The notes beneath the pieces are model-generated. The model had not been told where the DNA came from and searched no databases. It worked only from the letters and a program-made list of their open reading frames with translations. Source: Vagococcus sp. CY52-2 (lineage in GTDB: Bacteria > Bacillota > Bacilli > Lactobacillales > Vagococcaceae). From it: 64,000 nt of DNA. The first letter of the stretch is position 1. The number at the start of each line of letters is the position of its first letter. Location of the stretch: assembly GCF_022655055.1 (NCBI RefSeq), contig NZ_CP093384.1:496001-560000 (forward strand), given 5' to 3'. The position numbers were made by a program, and so were the translations under genes. This document shows positions 1-8,948 of the stretch, one piece after another.

Positions 1-53
1 AAAAAAGATATTGGTAATAAATAATATTTAAATAAAAAATTTGGAGTGATTTT

Positions 54-641
54 GTGCTTTTCTTATTAGGAGTAGCTATTTTTCTTAGTTTATTAATGCT
101 GATTTATATTTTATTTAGCCCAATACCTATGGCGATCAGTCGAAATAAAAAAAATAAACAAATTAAAAAAGTTAAAAAGTATGTAGATAAATTTACTGTG
201 AAAAATAAATATAAGTATTTTTCTAAAAAGATGAGACGTGTCGTGAAAAAAAGTTCATTGGCAGATTTAATTTCTATAGTTTTTAGTTGTAAATCAATTG
301 AACAAGATATTGATAATAGTTTACAAAGTTGTGGGATAGATAGAAAACAGTTTATACAAGATATAAAGTTAGAACCAAAAATAATGAATTATTTTTATAG
401 TGCAGATGACTCTGTTATTTATGAAGTTCTTTACTTAGCTGATTTACTTCAATTAGATGATTGTAAAGATATTCTTGTTGATAATTTTGAAGAATACACT
501 GGACAGGCACAATTTTTTATTCTTTATTCAATGATGAAGTCGAAAAATATGGATTTCTATAATTTAATTAAACAGGAAAAAAATCATAAGTTTAATGCTG
601 ACTTATTTAATAAATTAGAAACAGAACTTTATTTAAATTGA
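54..641 (+). CDS. Membrane-anchored protein of unknown function, first gene of surface-polymer locus
   Basis: A 195-residue protein that I do not recognise. Residues about 1-28 form one hydrophobic membrane segment, followed by a very basic stretch (about 33-62) and then a soluble, mostly helical acidic part, so a cytoplasmic domain tethered by the N-terminus is likely. The GTG start is preceded by GGAGTG at 44-49. It ends 14 bases before a processive glycosyltransferase and probably shares its transcript, so a role in assembling the same surface polymer is inferred from context only. The sequence before it is too short to show whether more locus genes lie upstream of the window. Confidence 0.6.
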   Translation: MLFLLGVAIFLSLLMLIYILFSPIPMAISRNKKNKQIKKVKKYVDKFTVKNKYKYFSKKMRRVVKKSSLADLISIVFSCKSIEQDIDNSLQSCGIDRKQFIQDIKLEPKIMNYFYSADDSVIYEVLYLADLLQLDDCKDILVDNFEEYTGQAQFFILYSMMKSKNMDFYNLIKQEKNHKFNADLFNKLETELYLN

Positions 642-655
642 GAGGATAAAAAATA

Positions 656-2077
656 ATGAGTAATTTAGTAATATTTATAGGAATTGCGGCCCTTGTAATC
701 AATTATATATTTTTTACGATATATGGTTTTCAGATTATATTATCAAGAAGAGAAATGAAAAAAGTAAAGTCTGATAGGATTATCCTATCAGACAATTTAT
801 TAGATTCAAATTCAAGTATTAGTCGACATAATACTTTACCGTTAACAGTTGTTATACCTGCTTATAATGAAAAAGAAACGATTATACAATCTGTTAATAG
901 TTTTATTCAACAAAACTATAAGGATTTAACACTGTATATTGTTAATGATGGATCAAAAGATTATACCATGGATGTTTGTATCAATGAATTGAATATGAAA
1001 AAAATTGATTTTTTAGAAAAAATCGGTAGTATTGCAACTGAAAAGGTTCTTGGTTTTTATCAAAGTGAGGAACACCCTAATATCTATTTAATTAATAAAG
1101 TCAATGGTGGAAAATCTGATGCATTAAATGTAGGAATCAACTATGCTAGAACACCTTATATATCGTTTGTCGATGCTGATTCTTTCTTAGAAAAAAATGC
1201 GTTATTGACGCTTATGACGCCTTTTTATTTTTCAGATGATATTGTTTCTATCGGTGGTCTTATTAGACCAATGACAAGAAAAGAAAACTTTGCACAAAGA
1301 TCAATTAAAGTTAGAACGTGGAATTTATTAACTGGTTTCCAATATTTAGAATATTTAAGAAGTGTATTAGTATTTAGATCTAGTTTAAGTAATATTGATA
1401 GTACCGTTATTATATCAGGGGCTTTTGGTGTCTATAAATTAGATATGCTTAGAGAAATAAATGGATATGATACACACTCAATAGGGGAAGATTTTGATTT
1501 AACTTTAGGTATTAGAAAATATATTGATGATCATAATTTATCTAGTAAACAGATATTTATTTATGACTCTGTTTGTTGGACGCAACCACCTTCAACAGTT
1601 GGCGATTTAGTTAAACAACGCTCTAGATGGCAAATAGGTTTCTTACAAACGATATTTAAATATAGAAAAATGATATTTAATAAACATTATAAAAACGTTG
1701 GAATTATTGGACTACCTTTATTTATTTTTACAGAAATTATTAGTTTCTTTATGGAAACAATTGGACTAGGGTTAGGTATATATTTTGTTGCGGTAAGTGT
1801 TGTAACATGGAAAGAGGCAGTATTTGTTTTTCTTTTATCTTATTTTATTAACTTGTTCTTTACTTTTACAGTTATAGCCCAAAATACAAAAATACAAAGA
1901 ATTTACTATTTAGATAGAATTTATTTATTATTTTTAGCCATAATAGAAGCATTTTCTTACCATTGGATTTCTCTATACGCTAAGTTATTAGGGACGTTAA
2001 AATTCTTATTTACAAGCAAAGGGAAAAAACATGAATGGGGAGAAATAAAAAGAAATAGCCCAGATAACTTAGTGTAA
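656..2077 (+). CDS. Processive family 2 glycosyltransferase, membrane-bound
   Basis: A 473-residue enzyme that should polymerise a sugar from a nucleotide-sugar donor at the cytoplasmic membrane. An N-terminal membrane segment (about 4-28) precedes a GT-A domain: VVIPAYNE at 65-72, VNDGS at 96-100, the metal-binding DAD at 173-175, GED (catalytic base region) at 277-279 and QRSRW at 321-325, the Q-x-x-R-W signature of processive synthases such as IcaA/PgaC, BcsA and hyaluronan synthase. Two to four C-terminal membrane helices (about 345-450) would form the export channel. No PilZ domain is seen. It lies between a tethered unknown protein and a CDP-glycerol-transferase-like protein. Which sugar it uses cannot be read from the sequence. 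Confidence 0.85.
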   Translation: MSNLVIFIGIAALVINYIFFTIYGFQIILSRREMKKVKSDRIILSDNLLDSNSSISRHNTLPLTVVIPAYNEKETIIQSVNSFIQQNYKDLTLYIVNDGSKDYTMDVCINELNMKKIDFLEKIGSIATEKVLGFYQSEEHPNIYLINKVNGGKSDALNVGINYARTPYISFVDADSFLEKNALLTLMTPFYFSDDIVSIGGLIRPMTRKENFAQRSIKVRTWNLLTGFQYLEYLRSVLVFRSSLSNIDSTVIISGAFGVYKLDMLREINGYDTHSIGEDFDLTLGIRKYIDDHNLSSKQIFIYDSVCWTQPPSTVGDLVKQRSRWQIGFLQTIFKYRKMIFNKHYKNVGIIGLPLFIFTEIISFFMETIGLGLGIYFVAVSVVTWKEAVFVFLLSYFINLFFTFTVIAQNTKIQRIYYLDRIYLLFLAIIEAFSYHWISLYAKLLGTLKFLFTSKGKKHEWGEIKRNSPDNLV

Positions 2078-2099
2078 AGGTTTTTTATTGGAGGATGTC

Positions 2100-4037
2100 A
2101 TGGAAGTTTTAATAAAAAATAATGGATTTCATATAAGTAATTGTCCCAATAATTATGTTAATGTAGAATTTAAACAAAATAGAATGAAGTATATGGAACA
2201 GGGAGGAATCATCGTCATTCCATTTACAGATATTTATGAATTAACTAGTGGAAAAGCAAGTATTTTAAAAATTATAGATGATGAAGGAAATGAATTAATC
2301 GATCTTTCTGAGTTAGTATTACAAGAAAATGAAACTTTGTATGATAGTTTTAAAGATACGGTCATTTCTTTATATCCCTCCAAACAAAAATATATGAGAA
2401 TTTTAGTTGGAGAGTTACCAATAAGTCATCGTTTTATTAGATCTAATCCTCAAATTTATTCCGTTAATCAAATAGATGAAGGGATTGTTGAAGTAGCGGT
2501 TGAACTTAGAACGTTGGTATCACCTGTCATTAGTGGGGACTTATTTTTTACGTTTAGAGGAACAATCAATCGATGGTGTATCGCTTCTAATAGAGCAGAA
2601 TTTATCTTAAAGGAAGATTTAGAGTATGTTTCTAGATTGTATTTTCATATTACACCTGAGATTTCGATTCATTTTAAAGAGTTTGAAGGATATTCTAATT
2701 ATTTTAATAATATTATTGATTTATCTGTTATGTTTCAAACGCAAATTAATTATTTATTTGCTAGAAGGCATCGGGTCGGAAATGAAAATAGTCAGGAATT
2801 TTACTTTTTACAAGAATATAAAGAAAATTTAACTGGAATGAAATTCTATCAAACATTAAATAAGATGTCGTCTATCATTGTTGAAAGTATTCCATATGAG
2901 TCTCGCGAGGGGTTTAATTTGGAAGCGAAGACTCACAAGTCGGAGAAATTAACAGCTCTTTTTTGTGAATATCCTGAAAAAGCACAGGATACTGCATTTA
3001 ATCAATTTAAATTTATGGTGGATAATCATTCAGACCAATTTGATTGTTTTTATATTATTGATAAGCATTCTCCAGATTTAGTTAATCTTACTGACTATCC
3101 TGATAATGTTGTTTATTATAAGAGCATGAAACATTTTGAAAAGTTTATGGAAGCTGACATGATTTTTCATTCTCACAGTTCTATGTATGCTGAGCCAACT
3201 AAAATGTTAACATTTCAAAATAAATTGGATAATACATTTAAAGTCTTCTTACAACATGGTATTTTAGGCGTACGTGATTTATCTTTTATGTATGCGAAAA
3301 AAGAAAAAGAATTTACTAATTTATTTATATGTAGTTCTGATAGAGAAAAGAAAATTATAAAAAATGATTATTTTTACTCTGAAGATGAGATAGCTTTAAC
3401 TGGTTTATCTCGATTTGATGAATTATTTGCAAAGTATGAGGTATGGAAGTCTATTCCAAAAGATTATAAGCAATTATTGATTTTTCCATCATGGAGAAAA
3501 GGTCAAAATAGATTAAGTGATGAAAAATTTATGGAAACAGAGTTTTATCAAGAGTTTCAAAGTTTATTGAATGATGAAGAATTCATTGAACTATTAAAAA
3601 GATATAACATAAAAGCTAAATTTTTATTACATCCTAATTTTAATCAATATAGACATTTATTTACCTCAGAATATATTGATACTAGCTATGATAATTATAT
3701 TTTGCAAAATGAGTTAGTAGAGAATGATTATTTATTGACTGATTATTCAAGTGCAGCTTTGGATTTTGCTTTGTTAAGAAAATCAATTGTCTATTATCAA
3801 TTTGATACTAAATTAGTTGAAGCAAAAAAAGATGCAAAACTAGGTAGATTTTTACCTGGTGATATAGTAAGAAATAGAAAAAGAATGATTAAAAAATTAG
3901 ACAAGGCTTTTCAAAGAGAACACATGTTGAAAAAACACGAGAGAAAATTGAAGAAATTATATAAATATCAAGATACAAATGCTAGAAAACGTATATTAGA
4001 TGCCTCTTTAAAATTGTATCATCAATTAAACAAGTAG
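2100..4037 (+). CDS. CDP-glycerol glycerophosphotransferase family protein (TagB/TagF-like)
   Basis: About 645 residues. The C-terminal half has hallmarks of the teichoic-acid polymerase/primase family: LQHGILG with the catalytic-type histidine, IFPSWRKG, LLHPNF and the closing LLTDYSSAALDF. These enzymes transfer glycerol- or ribitol-phosphate from CDP-activated donors at the inner face of the membrane. The N-terminal 250 or so residues are not assigned by me and may recognise the acceptor. An in-frame TTG exists at 2088, but GGAGG at 2090-2094 lies inside that extension, so ATG 2100 is chosen. It starts 22 bases after the glycosyltransferase and is followed by a terminator, so it is probably the last gene of that operon. 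Confidence 0.8.
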   Translation: MEVLIKNNGFHISNCPNNYVNVEFKQNRMKYMEQGGIIVIPFTDIYELTSGKASILKIIDDEGNELIDLSELVLQENETLYDSFKDTVISLYPSKQKYMRILVGELPISHRFIRSNPQIYSVNQIDEGIVEVAVELRTLVSPVISGDLFFTFRGTINRWCIASNRAEFILKEDLEYVSRLYFHITPEISIHFKEFEGYSNYFNNIIDLSVMFQTQINYLFARRHRVGNENSQEFYFLQEYKENLTGMKFYQTLNKMSSIIVESIPYESREGFNLEAKTHKSEKLTALFCEYPEKAQDTAFNQFKFMVDNHSDQFDCFYIIDKHSPDLVNLTDYPDNVVYYKSMKHFEKFMEADMIFHSHSSMYAEPTKMLTFQNKLDNTFKVFLQHGILGVRDLSFMYAKKEKEFTNLFICSSDREKKIIKNDYFYSEDEIALTGLSRFDELFAKYEVWKSIPKDYKQLLIFPSWRKGQNRLSDEKFMETEFYQEFQSLLNDEEFIELLKRYNIKAKFLLHPNFNQYRHLFTSEYIDTSYDNYILQNELVENDYLLTDYSSAALDFALLRKSIVYYQFDTKLVEAKKDAKLGRFLPGDIVRNRKRMIKKLDKAFQREHMLKKHERKLKKLYKYQDTNARKRILDASLKLYHQLNK

Positions 4038-4094
4038 TGATATAATATTATGACATCATTGTAATAATTAATTTTCTTTTTTATATTAAAATAC

Positions 4095-4137
4095 AAACAT
4101 CCAATTCTACTATGAGATTGATTGGATGTTTTTTTTA
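4095..4137 (+). terminator. Rho-independent terminator after the glycosyltransferase operon
   Basis: An 11-bp perfect stem (4095-4105 with 4121-4131) is followed by a run of T residues. It separates the polymer-synthesis genes from the secreted beta-helix gene. Confidence 0.85.
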
Positions 4138-4206
4138 ATATAAGATGTTTGACTTTAAATGTCACTTATGTAATAGTGTTCTTTATCAGAAAGGAGTATA
4201 TGTATT

Positions 4207-5703
4207 ATGAAATACACTAAATATTTTGTATTGTTAGGTATGATAGCTACTTTCTTTTTTATGAGTATTAAAGTAGAGGCAGTTAGCTCAAAAGAGCTTA
4301 TGAAAAAATATAATATTGAAGTTGAAGAAAAAAATATCATTGATGTCTCCGATTTTGGAGCAGTTGGAAACGGAAAAGATGACGATACTAAAAATATTCA
4401 AAAAGCTTTAGATGAAGCTGGTGATAGTAAAGGCAAAGTGGTTTATTTTCCTAAGGGGACTTATATGATTAATACTAATGGCTCTGAATCGACAAAGGAG
4501 AATGTCCAACGTTTTGTTAATACATCAGTCGGGTTGAAGGTTAAATCTAATACAACGATTCTTATGGATGATGATGCTGTTTTAAAAGCTATCCCAAATG
4601 AATTTTATAGCTATACTGTGCTAAATCTTAAAGAGTCTAGTAATGTCTCCATTTATGGTGGGCAGATACTAGGTGACAGAGAAGATCATATATATAAATA
4701 TGCTAAACTTAGACGTGGGAATCCTGAATATAATGGTGAAACTGGTTGGGGGATTTTAATGGTATCCTCTAGCAATATTATAATAGATAATGTTACTATC
4801 TCTGGCATGTGGGGAGATGGAATTGATTTATTTGCAGATAAAGAATCAAAGACATCAAATAGTCATATAACAATTAAAAATTCTCATATTTCAAATAACA
4901 GACGACAAGGTATATCAATTGAAAATGCTGAGAATTTATTAATTGAAAATAATGTCATTGAAAAAACAAAAGGAACTGATCCTTCCGCAGGGATTAATAT
5001 AGAACCAGCAGATTTTAAAAATCATTCTCTTAGAGCTGTGAAAGACGTCATTATAAGAAAAAATAAATTTTTGAATAATGATGATGCGGGTGTACTTCTT
5101 TATGGTATGGGAGAAAAGGTGTTTTATGATAAAGATGACGATGGTAACCAACAAAAAGCTCAAATTGATAATATTTTAATTTCAGAAAATGACTTTGATG
5201 GAAACAATACTAACCACCAAAATGTCCAAGATGGCGCTTGGGTAGGGGCATATAATGGTCAAATAATGATTGTAGGTGCGTCTAATGTTGATGTTCATAA
5301 TAATAAATTAACTAATCCAAAGCCATTAGGTAGTATGGATAATACAAATGCTCAATTTAAAGCTAATTCGAATCCTTATGCTGGAATATTAGTTGGTTAT
5401 AGTGATAGTGTCAATATTTGGGATAATCAAATGAAAAATCAGAATATTTCCGTTATTAATCAATGGTCACCAGAAGGGACATTTGCTTACCCTAATTCGA
5501 CTAATATTGTTATCGGAAATAATGATTTAAAAGAAGTTGTTTTGGCTGAAGAAGGAAAAAATAAACCTGATGTCACACAAGACAAAAATTTTAAAAAATC
5601 AGTCGAGGGTGAAGTGGATAGTACCGTTTCAAAAATTGATAAGGAATTAAAACAAGGCAATCTATTTGAAAGAATTATAGCGAAAATAAAAAGTTGGTTT
5701 TGA
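4207..5703 (+). CDS. Secreted right-handed beta-helix protein (pectate-lyase-3 superfamily)
   Basis: 498 residues with a signal peptide (charged start, hydrophobic 7-20, probable cleavage after VEA near residue 25). The mature protein opens with DFGAVGNGKDDDT at 49-61, the signature of the pectate-lyase-3/polygalacturonase-type beta-helix fold, and continues with many N-rich beta-helix coils (repeats like NNxIxxN). Family members are polysaccharide lyases, hydrolases or epimerases. No sortase motif is seen, but the last 25 residues are basic and amphipathic. AAAGGAG at 4190-4196 supports the start. Following a glycosyltransferase locus, it may trim or modify the exported polymer, as AlgG-like proteins do for alginate; that is inference, and substrate and activity are unknown. 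Confidence 0.75.
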   Translation: MKYTKYFVLLGMIATFFFMSIKVEAVSSKELMKKYNIEVEEKNIIDVSDFGAVGNGKDDDTKNIQKALDEAGDSKGKVVYFPKGTYMINTNGSESTKENVQRFVNTSVGLKVKSNTTILMDDDAVLKAIPNEFYSYTVLNLKESSNVSIYGGQILGDREDHIYKYAKLRRGNPEYNGETGWGILMVSSSNIIIDNVTISGMWGDGIDLFADKESKTSNSHITIKNSHISNNRRQGISIENAENLLIENNVIEKTKGTDPSAGINIEPADFKNHSLRAVKDVIIRKNKFLNNDDAGVLLYGMGEKVFYDKDDDGNQQKAQIDNILISENDFDGNNTNHQNVQDGAWVGAYNGQIMIVGASNVDVHNNKLTNPKPLGSMDNTNAQFKANSNPYAGILVGYSDSVNIWDNQMKNQNISVINQWSPEGTFAYPNSTNIVIGNNDLKEVVLAEEGKNKPDVTQDKNFKKSVEGEVDSTVSKIDKELKQGNLFERIIAKIKSWF

Positions 5704-5782
5704 TTTATTTATAGAATAGTTTTAAAAGGATACATATGCTAATCTATACGGGTCTAAAACTTAATCAGTCATTGATATGAAC

Positions 5783-5813
5783 AAAGATCTAGGTTATTAT
5801 CTAGGTCTTTTTT
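5783..5813 (+). terminator. Rho-independent terminator of the beta-helix gene
   Basis: A 10-bp stem with one G-T pair (5783-5792 with 5801-5810), an 8-base loop and a T run. Confidence 0.75.
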
Positions 5814-5964
5814 ATTATTATTGCGAGATATTATATGATATAAAGACAGTATGTTGGTACAAAATTATTAGATTAATCGACCTTTTCTTTTTGTTTCTAT
5901 CTATCTTATTAACCCACAAATAAAAAAATAATTGAATGTAAGCCTATTCTTTATAAAGTCCACA

Positions 5965-5993
5965 TTGACAGTGTTTTAAGGGAGCTATAAAAT
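5965..5993 (+). promoter_or_regulatory. Sigma-70-type promoter of the AEC carrier gene
   Basis: TTGACA at 5965-5970, a 17-base spacer and TAAAAT at 5988-5993, giving a leader of about 50 bases before the TTG start at 6049. Confidence 0.65.
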
Positions 5994-6048
5994 AAGTTCA
6001 GACGTTTAGTAAGCAAGGGTGTAACGTCAAGAATTGGAGGAAAATAAG

Positions 6049-6957
6049 TTGGGAATGACTGTGTTCAATGAAACAATCGTATTGATTTTTTTTATGTTTG
6101 TCGGTGTCTGGTTAAATAAGCGGGATAAATATTCACCGGGAGCCAATATTTATATTGGTTATTTACTGACAACAGTTGCTTTACCTGCGGCCATTATTAA
6201 TAGTTTTCAAGTGGATAAAAGTGACCGGTTATTAGTTATGATGAAACAAACGGCTATTTATACATTTATTATGATTGTGGCGACATTACTTATTACGTAT
6301 TTAATTGCAACTTTGTTTAAGAAAAAAGAGATGTTACGAAGTTTGTGGGTAGTAAGTTTAACTTTCTCTAATATCTTATTTATTGGTATTCCTATTGTTG
6401 GTAAACTTTATGGAGAAGTTGGATTGATTGTATTAGTTGTTTGTAATACTGTAACAAGTTTGTTTTTATTCACGGTAGGGATTATGTTTTTATCAAATAG
6501 TCGAGAAATCAGAATTCGAAGTATTTTGACCACACCAGCTATTTTAGCAGCTGTAGTAGGTTTTGTGTTGTTTATGTTTGGTGTAAAATTACCAAAACCA
6601 ATTCATACTTTTAATGTTGATTTGTCGATTATGACGGCATCTTTATCAATGATTATCAATGGTAGTTTGTTCTCGCAAGTAAAACTAAAAGAGTTGTTCT
6701 TTGATAAAGATAATTTACAATTTCTATTTGTTAGAGCGATTATTATACCCATTATTTTTATTCCAGTATTGAAATTCTTTATCACAGATCCAATTATTTT
6801 AGGTGTTTTAGTGCTGCTTGCTTCAATGCCAGTGGGTTCACTGGATGCTATTTTGGCAGAAGAGTATGCTGGTGAAGGAACAAAAGTATCACAATATATT
6901 GCATTGACAACTGTCACAAGTATGGTAACATTACCAATTATTATGTCATTAATATAA
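6049..6957 (+). CDS. AEC family transporter (auxin efflux carrier/malate permease type)
   Basis: About 302 residues, almost entirely hydrophobic, with some ten membrane helices in two halves and the helix-breaking LPAAIINSF motif early on, typical of the AEC family (MleP-like malate or citrolactate carriers in lactic acid bacteria). Substrate cannot be assigned. GGAGG (6036-6040) rules out the in-frame TTG at 6034 because it would lie inside the gene; TTG at 6049 fits the spacing, with ATG 6055 as an alternative. It is a single-gene unit with its own promoter and terminator. No malolactic enzyme or citrate genes are near. Confidence 0.8.
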   Translation: MGMTVFNETIVLIFFMFVGVWLNKRDKYSPGANIYIGYLLTTVALPAAIINSFQVDKSDRLLVMMKQTAIYTFIMIVATLLITYLIATLFKKKEMLRSLWVVSLTFSNILFIGIPIVGKLYGEVGLIVLVVCNTVTSLFLFTVGIMFLSNSREIRIRSILTTPAILAAVVGFVLFMFGVKLPKPIHTFNVDLSIMTASLSMIINGSLFSQVKLKELFFDKDNLQFLFVRAIIIPIIFIPVLKFFITDPIILGVLVLLASMPVGSLDAILAEEYAGEGTKVSQYIALTTVTSMVTLPIIMSLI

Positions 6958-6959
6958 AC

Positions 6960-6989
6960 AAAAAAAGTATCTGAGAGGATGCTTTTTTT
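6960..6989 (+). terminator. Rho-independent terminator of the AEC carrier gene
   Basis: A stem of A-rich 6960-6971 with T-rich 6978-6989, one G-T pair, short loop, followed by T residues. Confidence 0.75.
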
Positions 6990-7034
6990 GTTTATATGGT
7001 ATAATTTTTAAAACTGAACGTGGAGGAAAAAGAA

Positions 7035-7547
7035 GTGATTTATACACGATTAGCCAAAAGAGAAGATGTTCCACAAGTTATGACAATTATAGAAGAGGCA
7101 AAAGAGGTATTGAGGAAAACTGGAAGTCCTCAATGGCAAGAAGGTAAGCCTGATGAGTCGCTAATTTATTCAGACATAGAAGAAAATTATGGTTATGTGT
7201 TAGTTTATCATAACGATATTGTAGGATACTTGGCGATGATTAATCAAGAAGATAAAGACTATAGCGTATTAGCTAACTGGATACAAACTAATGATTATGT
7301 TGTGATACATCGGGTAGCCATTTCTTCAGACTATCAAGGACGTGGACTAGCCTCTTATTTCTTTTCAAATAGTATTAGTATTGCACTAAGTCAAGGGTAC
7401 AAATCTGTTAGAATTGACACTCACCGAATGAACACAACGATGCAAAATTTATTGAAAAAATTTAAATTTGCTTATAGAGGACTAGTGTTTGTTGATTCAG
7501 ATATAGATAGAGAACGATTAGCTTATGAATTAATGATGACGTCATAA
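7035..7547 (+). CDS. GNAT family N-acetyltransferase
   Basis: 170 residues with a single acetyl-CoA-dependent acetyltransferase domain: VIHRVAISSDYQGRGLAS in the middle carries the motif-A V-x-x-x-x-Q-G-R-G-x-A pyrophosphate loop, followed by the motif-B region near FKFAYRG. The acceptor substrate is unknown. GGAGGA at 7022-7027 lies inside the longer reading frame that opens at GTG 7020, so GTG at 7035 is preferred. It stands alone between two terminators. Confidence 0.8.
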   Translation: MIYTRLAKREDVPQVMTIIEEAKEVLRKTGSPQWQEGKPDESLIYSDIEENYGYVLVYHNDIVGYLAMINQEDKDYSVLANWIQTNDYVVIHRVAISSDYQGRGLASYFFSNSISIALSQGYKSVRIDTHRMNTTMQNLLKKFKFAYRGLVFVDSDIDRERLAYELMMTS

Positions 7548-7581
7548 AATAAAAGATTGTTAATTAGAATAAAAATTTGCT

Positions 7582-7616
7582 AAAATCGATTGATGATGTC
7601 AATCAATCGATTTTTT
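7582..7616 (+). terminator. Rho-independent terminator of the GNAT gene
   Basis: A perfect 13-bp stem (7582-7594 with 7602-7614), a 7-base loop and a T run. Its end lies only about 20 bases before the next start codon, so the hairpin could also affect the flavoprotein gene's leader. Confidence 0.8.
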
Positions 7617-7637
7617 ACGGGAATGGGAGGTGCTTAA

Positions 7638-8948
7638 ATGAACGTGACAATAGTTGGGGGATCTTTTTCTGGCGTTTATTGTGCCATAAAAGTGAAAGAA
7701 TTATACCCTTCATTTGATGTATTATTAATTGAAAAAAAGGAAAAGATAGGATATATCCCAAGTGGTTTATCTATGCTATTAAACGGTGAAATTGATACTT
7801 TAGATGAAGCCTATTTCATGACAAAAGAGGAACTTGAAGAAAGTGGTATCATAGTGTTAACTTCTACGGAAGTGATATCATATGATTTATCGAACAAAAT
7901 GATACAAACTTCTAATGGCATTAAACTGTTTGATAAATTGGTGTTGGCAACTGGTTCTTCACAAAAATCATCTAAGATGTTTGATGAATTTAGTGATATC
8001 AAAACATATAAAGATAGAGAATCAGCAGAAATAACTTTAAAATCTCTTACTGAAGTACAAGAAGTTGTTGTTATTGGAGCTGGGCAAGCAGGTATGGAAT
8101 TAGCAAGCGGATTAATTCATCATGGAAAAACAGTTCATGTGATTGAAACGATGGATTATCCTTTGTATAAATATTTTGATAAAGATTTTTTGGAATCGTT
8201 TTATACGACAACAGGAAAAATTGAAGGCTTGACGTTTTACTTTAATGAAACTGTCAAGCAAATTGACGACTCAACACTTCTTTTTTCTAGTGGCAATGCG
8301 ATAGACATTAAAGAGAAACTAGTGTTAAGCGCTAATAGTGTGAGACCAGAGTTATCTATTTTTGATAATCAATTAAAATCTAATAGCGATAATACTATTT
8401 TCGTAGATGATTATCTAGAAACATCTGTTCAAGATGTGTTTGCTGTAGGAGATTTGATTCAAGTGCCAAGTTTTATTTTTCAAACTAATGTGTACGCACC
8501 TCTGATTGTTAATGCTGTTCAGACAAGCTTAACTTGTGCTAAAAATATGATAGAAAAAAAAGAAATACTCAGACCAATGTTGAAGACGATTGGTGTAAAG
8601 TTATTTGATTATTATTTAGCGAGTACAGGATTAATGGAGTCAGAGGCTTTTTTATATGATGAGAGAGTAAAAAGTGTCATGATGACGTTACCTATATCAA
8701 CTATTTATAAAAAAGATGTTACAGTGAAACTAGTATATAATGCCTTAACGTATCATTTGTTAGGCGTTCAACTTATTTCAAAAGAGCCTGTACTAGATAA
8801 GATTAATACCTTCGCCTTAATGATTAAAGAAAAAATAGATATTAGGACATTAAATCAACTACCGCATTTTTATCATGCAGTCTTTGCAAATACATCTCTG
8901 AGTTTCGGCGATGCGTTTGGAAAAGGAGATGACTTGAGTGAAATTTGA
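7638..8948 (+). CDS. NADH peroxidase/oxidase-like FAD oxidoreductase lacking the redox cysteine
   Basis: 436 residues of the pyridine-nucleotide-disulfide oxidoreductase class III layout: FAD-binding GGSFSG at 7-12, NAD-binding VVVIGAGQAGMELASG near 139-154, the second FAD motif DVFAVGD near 271-277, and a C-terminal dimerisation domain. Aligned by eye with enterococcal NADH peroxidase, the catalytic His10 is Phe10 and the redox-active Cys42 is Ser42 (IPSGL at 40-44), so the peroxidase or CoA-disulfide chemistry should be lost. It overlaps the next regulator gene by 11 bases and lies just upstream of glpK/glpO, whose product makes H2O2. The real reaction is unknown; an NAD(P)H-dependent or sensory role is possible. 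Confidence 0.75.
   Translation: MNVTIVGGSFSGVYCAIKVKELYPSFDVLLIEKKEKIGYIPSGLSMLLNGEIDTLDEAYFMTKEELEESGIIVLTSTEVISYDLSNKMIQTSNGIKLFDKLVLATGSSQKSSKMFDEFSDIKTYKDRESAEITLKSLTEVQEVVVIGAGQAGMELASGLIHHGKTVHVIETMDYPLYKYFDKDFLESFYTTTGKIEGLTFYFNETVKQIDDSTLLFSSGNAIDIKEKLVLSANSVRPELSIFDNQLKSNSDNTIFVDDYLETSVQDVFAVGDLIQVPSFIFQTNVYAPLIVNAVQTSLTCAKNMIEKKEILRPMLKTIGVKLFDYYLASTGLMESEAFLYDERVKSVMMTLPISTIYKKDVTVKLVYNALTYHLLGVQLISKEPVLDKINTFALMIKEKIDIRTLNQLPHFYHAVFANTSLSFGDAFGKGDDLSEI

Larger units (their letters stand above)
5704..6048 (+). other. Intergenic region: terminator plus promoter, no gene
   Basis: 345 bases with no convincing coding frame. It holds a terminator for the beta-helix gene (about 5783-5813), an AT-rich stretch, a good promoter at 5965-5993 and a short imperfect inverted repeat (GACGTT at 6001-6006 with AACGTC at 6023-6028) just upstream of the ribosome binding site of the AEC carrier. 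Confidence 0.6.

Noticed and set aside
2626-2832. Small plus-strand frame inside the CDP-glycerol-transferase-like gene
   Set aside because: Out of frame in a well-supported gene, with no ribosome site and AT-driven composition.
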